NCBI GenBank assembly: GCA_947495915.1
Contig: CANMAW010000007.1
Location: forward strand, 1-64,000
Length of the DNA: 64,000 nucleotides
Reading direction: 5' to 3'
Source: Maribacter algarum (ex Lu et al. 2025) (nom. illeg.)
Lineage (GTDB): Bacteria; Bacteroidota; Bacteroidia; Flavobacteriales; Flavobacteriaceae
Made by a program: the position numbers and the translations under genes
Part shown: positions 58,892-64,000 of the stretch, piece by piece
Layout: every line of letters begins with the position of its first letter
How positions within the stretch are numbered: position 1 is the first letter of the stretch
The notes under the pieces: generated by a model
Database searches by the model: none
Seen by the model: only the letters and a program-made list of their open reading frames with translations
What the model was told of the DNA's origin: nothing

Positions 58892-61477
58892 ATGAGGATT
58901 ATTTTGCCCAATAAAAAAAGTTATGCTAAAATAAGCTTATTATTGGTAGTCGTAGTACTTACTGCATGCAACTCGCTAAAAAGAGTGGACGATAATGAAA
59001 TGCTAATTTCAAAAAACGTTATTCAAGTTGATAGTGCAACCATTAATAACGAGCTTATTGAAAGTCTTATTATTCAAAAACCAAATAGCAATCTATTGGG
59101 CTATAATTTGCGGTTAAATCTATATAATTTGGCTAAGGTAAATCCTGATTCTTCCTATCAAGATTGGCTTAATCGAAAACCAAAACGTAAACAACGATTA
59201 ATTAACTTTTTATCAGAAAAACAAGTGCATAGGCTTGGTGAATCTTTTTTGGTAAAAGGCTATAGTGAATGGCTTAAAAATATTGGAGAGGCTCCTTCAA
59301 TTTTAGATACTGCTCAAACACGCAGAACATTAGAAAGATTACAGGCTTTTTACAAAACAAAAGGCTATTTTAACAACAGTACCACTTACACCATCGATAG
59401 TCTTTCAAGAAAACAACGCGTCGGCGTCAATTATAAAATTAAATTAGGTGACCCTTACATGTTAGATTCGGTATCACACAAAATTGCTGCAGTGGCGATT
59501 GATTCTATTTATGGGTTAATTAAAAATGAGTCATACGTTAAGGCAGGCGAGCAATTTGATTTAGAAAATTTTGACAATGAAAGAGAACGTTTAACAGCTA
59601 TTTTCAGAAATAGAGGTGTTTATAATTTTCAAGAAAGCGCCATTAAATACGATATTATAAGAGACACCACTACGCTAGGTAATGATAGAAAGATGGATAT
59701 TCAATTGAATATTGACAATCTAAAAAAACGAACGGAAAACTCTGTTACCACATCAGAATACAAAGTCTTCAAATTTGACAAACTCAACATTTATACTGAT
59801 TACCCTGATAGTGACATGGTTTTTGAACGCTTTGGAGACTATACTATATTTTATCGCAACAAACTTCGATTTAAGTCAGAAACTTTAACCGATGCTGTTT
59901 TTTTTAAAAAAGATAGTGTTTATCGAGATATTGATAGAACTCGAACTTTACGGCAAATTTCAAGTTTAAATGTATTTAGATACCCTTCAATCACTTTTGA
60001 AGAAGATTCTACACGAACAAATCTAACCGCAAACATTTACCTATCTGAACGACCTAAATACTCATTTAGCACCAATTTAGAAGTAAACCATTCAAGCATA
60101 CAAACTGTAGGACTAGCGTTTAGACCTGCGCTTCAAGCTCGAAACCTTTTTGGGGGTGCTGAAAATTTGAGTTGGTCAGGTCGATTAAATATTGGCTCAT
60201 CAAGCGATGATAACATTCGAGAAACTGATTCTAGGTTTTTTAATTTATTAGAAGTTGGTACCGAATTAACTTTAGACTTTCCAAGAATTTGGTTTCCAGT
60301 TTTAAACACCAAAAAGTTCATTCCAAATTACATGCTACCCAGAACTCAGATTAGCCTTGGCTTTAGTTCTCAACGAAATATCGGTCTTGACAAACAAACC
60401 TTTAATACGATTTTAGGATACAACTGGTCACCTTCCGATTTCAAAAAAAATACGCTTGAACTACTTAACATTCAATTTGTTCGCAACACCAACGCAGAAC
60501 GATTCTTTGAAGTTTATCAAAACACCTATGAAAACTTAGACGATATTGCCGATAATTTTGAAAACGAAGCATCTTTAAGTGAATTTTATGAAGATGCTGA
60601 TAATAACGGCACCCTAGAATTAAGCACACCAAAGGGCACCACCGGATTTACAGATGCCATCTTAAACGGCAATATCAACACAGATCAAGAAACTATTGAT
60701 GCTGTAAGAAGCATTAACGAAAGAAGAATTCGTTTAACAGAGAATAATTTAATTTTTGCAAGTAATTACACTTTTAATAAAAACAATAGAAGAGGACCGA
60801 CAGACAACAATTTTTATCAATTTCGATTTAAGGTAGAAAGTGCAGGAAATTTTCTTTCTGCGTTATCTTACCTTTTTTCTTTTGATGAAAGAGATGGTGA
60901 TTTATTAGTTTTTGATGTACCCTACTCGCAATACGTAAAAACAGAATTTGATTATGTAAAATATTGGGATCTTTCAAGAGCAAATGTGCTCGCCCTTAGA
61001 ACATTCTTTGGTATTGCCGTGCCATATGGTAATTCTGACAACATACCCTTTGTTCGTAGTTATTTTGCAGGAGGATCAAATGACAACCGTGGCTGGAGAC
61101 CCTATTCATTGGGTCCGGGAAGAACCAATGCCATTAACGATTTTAATGAAGCTAACTTAAAAATTGCTTTAAACTTAGAGTATCGATTTCCTATCGTTGG
61201 TAATTTTAAAGGTGCACTTTTCGCTGATGCCGGAAATATTTGGAATGTATTCGATAATGTTGATGACCCAGAAGCTACTTTTTCTGGTGTAGAGTCATTA
61301 AAAGATATAGCCTTAGGTTCTGGTTTTGGCATAAGATATGACTTCACTTACTTTGTACTAAGGGGCGATGTGGGTTTCAAAACATACAATCCCGCAGAAG
61401 AAACCAATAAAAGATGGTTTAGAGATTATAATTTCGCCAATTCCGTTCTGCAGATAGGTATAAATTATCCTTTTTAA
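58892..61477 (+). CDS. tamL: BamA/TamA superfamily outer membrane barrel lipoprotein (TamL-like)
   Basis: An 861-residue protein. I start it at 58892: MRIILPNKKSYAKISLLLVVVVLTAC is a lipoprotein signal with an LTAC lipobox, while the frame from 58838 adds 18 residues and overlaps the divergent RNA methyltransferase gene. The N-terminal half (about 60-370) has three to four POTRA-like domains, with text such as YNLAKVNPDSSYQDW, and the C-terminal 480 residues form the Omp85 barrel, including FAGGSNDNRGWRPYSLGPG and FADAGNIWNVF near the end, and ending in an aromatic residue as barrels do. Lipoprotein TamA replacements of this kind are known as TamL in Bacteroidota. No tamB follows, and a weak palindrome after the stop is the only terminator candidate. 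Confidence 0.88.
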   Translation: MRIILPNKKSYAKISLLLVVVVLTACNSLKRVDDNEMLISKNVIQVDSATINNELIESLIIQKPNSNLLGYNLRLNLYNLAKVNPDSSYQDWLNRKPKRKQRLINFLSEKQVHRLGESFLVKGYSEWLKNIGEAPSILDTAQTRRTLERLQAFYKTKGYFNNSTTYTIDSLSRKQRVGVNYKIKLGDPYMLDSVSHKIAAVAIDSIYGLIKNESYVKAGEQFDLENFDNERERLTAIFRNRGVYNFQESAIKYDIIRDTTTLGNDRKMDIQLNIDNLKKRTENSVTTSEYKVFKFDKLNIYTDYPDSDMVFERFGDYTIFYRNKLRFKSETLTDAVFFKKDSVYRDIDRTRTLRQISSLNVFRYPSITFEEDSTRTNLTANIYLSERPKYSFSTNLEVNHSSIQTVGLAFRPALQARNLFGGAENLSWSGRLNIGSSSDDNIRETDSRFFNLLEVGTELTLDFPRIWFPVLNTKKFIPNYMLPRTQISLGFSSQRNIGLDKQTFNTILGYNWSPSDFKKNTLELLNIQFVRNTNAERFFEVYQNTYENLDDIADNFENEASLSEFYEDADNNGTLELSTPKGTTGFTDAILNGNINTDQETIDAVRSINERRIRLTENNLIFASNYTFNKNNRRGPTDNNFYQFRFKVESAGNFLSALSYLFSFDERDGDLLVFDVPYSQYVKTEFDYVKYWDLSRANVLALRTFFGIAVPYGNSDNIPFVRSYFAGGSNDNRGWRPYSLGPGRTNAINDFNEANLKIALNLEYRFPIVGNFKGALFADAGNIWNVFDNVDDPEATFSGVESLKDIALGSGFGIRYDFTYFVLRGDVGFKTYNPAEETNKRWFRDYNFANSVLQIGINYPF

Positions 61478-61622
61478 TCACCCGACTTCTTATTTTAAAA
61501 GGTCAAATGTTTTTTTAATATTCTATGTTTCTAAAAAAATATAACCTATAGATATGTTAGGTACATCACTTTTTTAATGATTTTTTGATTTTAGACCCCG
61601 ACTTCAACTTGTTTAAATTTAT

Positions 61623-61630
61623 TACTTTTG
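61623..61630 (+). promoter_or_regulatory. Bacteroidota -7 element for fbaA
   Basis: TACTTTTG matches TAnnTTTG exactly, 38 bases before the start codon. Confidence 0.5.
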
Positions 61631-61668
61631 CCCAATTCAGAACAACTAAATAAATAGATTAAAAAATT

Positions 61669-62736
61669 ATGAGTCATAATATAAAACCAGGGGTTGCCAC
61701 AGGTGACGAAGTTCAAGCAATTTTCAACTACGCCAAAGAAAAAGGATTTGCACTACCAGCCGTGAATGTTATCGGCTCAAATACTATTAATGGTGTTTTA
61801 GAAACAGCTGCATCGTTAAACGCGCCTGTTATCATACAATTTTCAAATGGAGGAGCTCAGTTTAATGGCGGAAAAGGTCTTTCAAATGAAGGTCAAAATT
61901 CAGCAATAAAAGGAGCAATAGCAGGAGCTAAACATGTTCATGAATTAGCAGAAGCTTACGGCGCTACTGTTATTTTACATACTGATCACTGTGCTAAAAA
62001 ATTATTACCGTGGATTGACGGCCTTTTAGAAGCAAGTGAAAAACACTATGCAGAAACTGGAAAATCTTTGTTCAGTTCTCACATGATTGACCTTTCTGAA
62101 GAAACTCTAGAAGAAAACATTGAGATTTGTAAAGGGTATTTAGAGCGCATGGCCAAAATGGATATGACCTTAGAAATAGAACTGGGAATTACAGGTGGTG
62201 AAGAAGATGGGGTTGACAATTCTGATGTAGATGATTCTAAACTTTATACGCAACCAGAAGAAGTGGCATATGCATATGAAGAGCTATCAAAAGTGAGTCC
62301 GAGATTCACCATTGCTGCTGCTTTTGGAAATGTTCACGGTGTTTACAAGCCAGGAAATGTAAAGTTAACGCCGAAAATTCTTAAAAATTCTCAAGAGTAT
62401 ATTTCAGAAAAATATGGTGTAGAGCACAATCATATTGATTTTGTTTTTCATGGAGGATCAGGATCGACCGTTGAAGAAATTCGAGAAGGAATTAGTTACG
62501 GCGTAATAAAAATGAATATCGATACTGATTTACAATATGCCTTTCTTGCTGGAGTTCGTGATTACGTACAAGCCAATACGGATTACTTACAATCTCAAAT
62601 TGGAAATCCAGAAGGTGCTGATGAACCAAACAAGAAAAAATATGATCCAAGAGTATGGTTGAGAGAAGGAGAAAAGTCTTTTGTAGAGCGTTTGAAAAAA
62701 GCTTTTGAAGACTTAAATAATGTTAATACGCTTTAA
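61669..62736 (+). CDS. fbaA: Class II fructose-bisphosphate aldolase
   Basis: A 355-residue zinc-dependent aldolase that joins or splits fructose 1,6-bisphosphate in glycolysis and gluconeogenesis. Key parts are [19 protein letters not shown] at the start, the catalytic Asp and zinc His in [10 protein letters not shown], the second zinc His in [12 protein letters not shown] and the third in [10 protein letters not shown], and the phosphate-binding [10 protein letters not shown]. The length and these motifs fit the E. coli FbaA type (class IIA). The accD gene follows 20 bases later, which couples glycolysis and fatty-acid synthesis genes in one transcript. Confidence 0.97.
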   Translation: MSHNIKPGVATGDEVQAIFNYAKEKGFALPAVNVIGSNTINGVLETAASLNAPVIIQFSNGGAQFNGGKGLSNEGQNSAIKGAIAGAKHVHELAEAYGATVILHTDHCAKKLLPWIDGLLEASEKHYAETGKSLFSSHMIDLSEETLEENIEICKGYLERMAKMDMTLEIELGITGGEEDGVDNSDVDDSKLYTQPEEVAYAYEELSKVSPRFTIAAAFGNVHGVYKPGNVKLTPKILKNSQEYISEKYGVEHNHIDFVFHGGSGSTVEEIREGISYGVIKMNIDTDLQYAFLAGVRDYVQANTDYLQSQIGNPEGADEPNKKKYDPRVWLREGEKSFVERLKKAFEDLNNVNTL

Positions 62737-62756
62737 AACAAACACCTAATTCTAAA

Positions 62757-63632
62757 ATGAGTGATATGACGGCATGGTTTAAAAGAAAGGAAAAAGGAAT
62801 TCAAACAGCAACGGAAGAAAAAAAAGACACTCCTAAGGGACTATGGTATAAATCTCCCACCGGAAAAATTGTCGAATCTGAAGATCTAGCTAAGAATTTT
62901 TATGTAAGTCCTGAAGATGATTATCACGTTCGAATTGGCAGTAAAGAATATTTTGAAATACTTTTTGATGACAATAAATTTACTGAGCTTGATGCAAAAT
63001 TAACTTCGAAAGACCCGTTAAAATTCGAAGACACTAAGAAATACAAAGAACGTTTAGAAGCAGCACAGAAAAAAACAGGTTTGAAAGATGCGGTGCGTAC
63101 CGGGTTCGGAAAATCACTAGGTAAAGATGTTGTTATTTCGTGTATGGATTTCAATTTTATTGGTGGATCAATGGGAAGTGTTGTTGGTGAAAAAATAGCA
63201 CGAGGTATTGATTACGCTATTAAAAAGAAAGTTCCTTTTATAATGATTTCAAAATCAGGAGGTGCACGTATGATGGAAGCTGCGTTATCGCTAATGCAAC
63301 TTGCTAAAACATCAGCAAAATTAGCGCAATTAGCAGAAGCAGGTTTACCTTATATTTCTTTATGTACCGACCCAACAACCGGAGGTACTACAGCTTCTTA
63401 CGCCATGTTAGGTGATATTAATATATCTGAACCCGGTGCCTTAATAGGATTTGCAGGCCCAAGAATTGTAAAAGATTTTACAGGTAAAGACCTTCCTGAA
63501 GGTTTTCAAACTTCAGAGTTTTTGAAAGAACACGGATTTCTGGATTTTATAGTGCACAGAAGTCAACTAAAACAAAAGATCAACTTGTATATTGACTTAA
63601 TTCAAAACAAACCTGTTCGCATTTTAGATTAA
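62757..63632 (+). CDS. accD: Acetyl-CoA carboxylase carboxyltransferase subunit beta, without zinc ribbon
   Basis: A 291-residue subunit that, with AccA, transfers CO2 from biotin to acetyl-CoA, giving malonyl-CoA. The crotonase-like core is normal: [34 protein letters not shown] and [18 protein letters not shown]. In E. coli the N-terminus holds a C4 zinc ribbon; here the matching segment reads [14 protein letters not shown] and [11 protein letters not shown], with no cysteine at any of the four positions. ATG 62766 is an equally possible start. I recall the same loss in other Flavobacteriia. Confidence 0.94.
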   Translation: MSDMTAWFKRKEKGIQTATEEKKDTPKGLWYKSPTGKIVESEDLAKNFYVSPEDDYHVRIGSKEYFEILFDDNKFTELDAKLTSKDPLKFEDTKKYKERLEAAQKKTGLKDAVRTGFGKSLGKDVVISCMDFNFIGGSMGSVVGEKIARGIDYAIKKKVPFIMISKSGGARMMEAALSLMQLAKTSAKLAQLAEAGLPYISLCTDPTTGGTTASYAMLGDINISEPGALIGFAGPRIVKDFTGKDLPEGFQTSEFLKEHGFLDFIVHRSQLKQKINLYIDLIQNKPVRILD

Positions 63633-63690
63633 ACTTTAGCTTATTTTAAGGAAGATTTTCTTTAATTATCCAAAGTCGAGAATTAATATA

Positions 63691-63728
63691 TGAAGCATTA
63701 GAGAATATTTATATTTTCTGATGCTTCA
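63691..63728. repeat. Long imperfect hairpin after accD
   Basis: TGAAGCAT (63691-63698) pairs perfectly with ATGCTTCA (63721-63728) and the stem continues inward for about seven more pairs with two wobbles. It is not followed by a clear T run, so it may be a weak terminator of fbaA-accD or part of the next leader. Confidence 0.5.
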
Positions 63729-63730
63729 TC

Positions 63731-63738
63731 TATATTTG
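63731..63738 (+). promoter_or_regulatory. Bacteroidota -7 element for the last gene
   Basis: TATATTTG matches TAnnTTTG exactly, 80 bases before the ATG at 63819, directly after the hairpin. Confidence 0.4.
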
Positions 63739-63818
63739 GTTAAATTACATTTTACTAACAACTTCGTATAAAGATTTAAACCTCATTTTTACGAACTATT
63801 ACTAACAACCTTCTTCTA

Positions 63819-64000
63819 ATGTCGTTCTACCAAAGTATTGCCAAAGTGGGTAAAAAATTTATTCCACAACACAAACTTTTTAAATTAGGTTTTAACCTTT
63901 CACCCATGTATCGTAGAAGCACAGGTAGAATCATAAAAGCTTCTGAAGATTTATTTTTCATTTCCATTAAAATACCGATTAGCTATAAAAATAGAAACTA
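63819..64000 (+). CDS. DUF4442/thioesterase-like hotdog protein, 3' end missing
   Basis: A frame open from ATG 63819 to the end of the window, so only the first 60 residues are seen. It begins MSFYQSIAKVGKKFIP and contains FNLSPMYRRSTG and FISIKIPISYKNRNY, which match the start of DUF4442 proteins, a group of hotdog-fold proteins related to PaaI thioesterases. The identification relies on memory of this short part only. It has its own -7 element candidate. Confidence 0.7.
   Translation, partial: MSFYQSIAKVGKKFIPQHKLFKLGFNLSPMYRRSTGRIIKASEDLFFISIKIPISYKNRN

Noticed and set aside
1-64000. tRNA, rRNA or known riboswitch genes
   Set aside because: I read the intergenic regions for tRNA T-arm text, rRNA blocks and common riboswitch cores and saw none; a tRNAscan or Rfam run would be decisive.

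Overview
The window is low-GC DNA from a Bacteroidota bacterium, almost certainly a marine member of the Flavobacteriaceae. The evidence is convergent: several proteins carry type IX secretion system (T9SS) sorting domains (CHU_C/gliding type and the ordinary C-terminal type), there are PorP/SprF, PorT and T9SS plug proteins, a Na+-translocating NADH:quinone reductase operon, CarboxypepD_reg-like domains, and many starts are preceded by the Bacteroidota -7 element TAnnTTTG. I see no rRNA, tRNA, CRISPR array, insertion sequence or prophage. The gene content is mostly ordinary chromosome with several surface-protein islands.

Layout. 1-6.1 kb: the 3' part of a Calx-beta repeat adhesin with a gliding-type sorting domain, a PorP/SprF protein and an OmpA/PD40 protein, with a reverse clpP between the last two. 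6.2-8.1 kb: two exported proteins of unknown role. 8.1-11.4 kb (reverse): acetyltransferase, kynureninase, VOC protein and MFS transporter. 11.5-13.0 kb: O-methyltransferase, PAP2 phosphatase and TatA. 13.1-17.5 kb (reverse): a four-gene unit, visibly bounded by a -7 element and a terminator, encoding two paralogous CarboxypepD_reg proteins, a DUF6702-type protein and an M1 peptidase. 17.9-22.4 kb: a 1112-residue phage-fibre-like secreted protein followed 2 bases later by a protein with a gliding-type sorting domain. 22.8-25.1 kb: M15 and M48 peptidases, an unlisted 55-residue membrane protein and a small ankyrin protein. 25.4-28.5 kb: gpmI, map and a methyltransferase. 28.7-36.0 kb: a 1427-residue T9SS cargo protein and a triple-repeat surface lipoprotein. 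36.0-43.7 kb (reverse): nqrABCDEF, an NqrF-associated small protein and apbE. 43.8-49.8 kb: T9SS plug protein, a DUF3667 protein, apaG, an FAH-family hydrolase, pruA and an exported DinB-like protein. 50.1-56.4 kb: rsmG, a desaturase, an aminotransferase and trkH/trkA. 56.6-61.5 kb: menG/ubiE, porT, an RNA methyltransferase and a TamL-like lipoprotein barrel. 61.7-64.0 kb: fbaA, accD and the start of a DUF4442-like gene cut by the window end.

How the genes work together. The window holds machinery (PorT, plug) and substrates of the T9SS, so it records surface building as much as metabolism. The nqr operon plus apbE is a self-contained respiratory module: ApbE attaches FMN to NqrB and NqrC, and MenG makes the menaquinone the pump reduces. 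GpmI, FbaA and AccD link glycolysis to fatty acid synthesis, and the desaturase modifies the product.

Points worth a second look are the fibre-plus-sorting-domain gene pair at 17.9-22.4 kb, the four-gene operon at 13.1-17.5 kb, three genes whose -7 element lies so close to the start codon that the mRNA may be leaderless (tatA, map, tamL), several perfect palindromes in leaders (aspC-like aminotransferase, FAH hydrolase, nqrE, ankyrin gene), and an AccD without zinc-ribbon cysteines. I did not find a clearly new defence or catalytic system. Every functional call rests on reading the sequence alone, without a database search.
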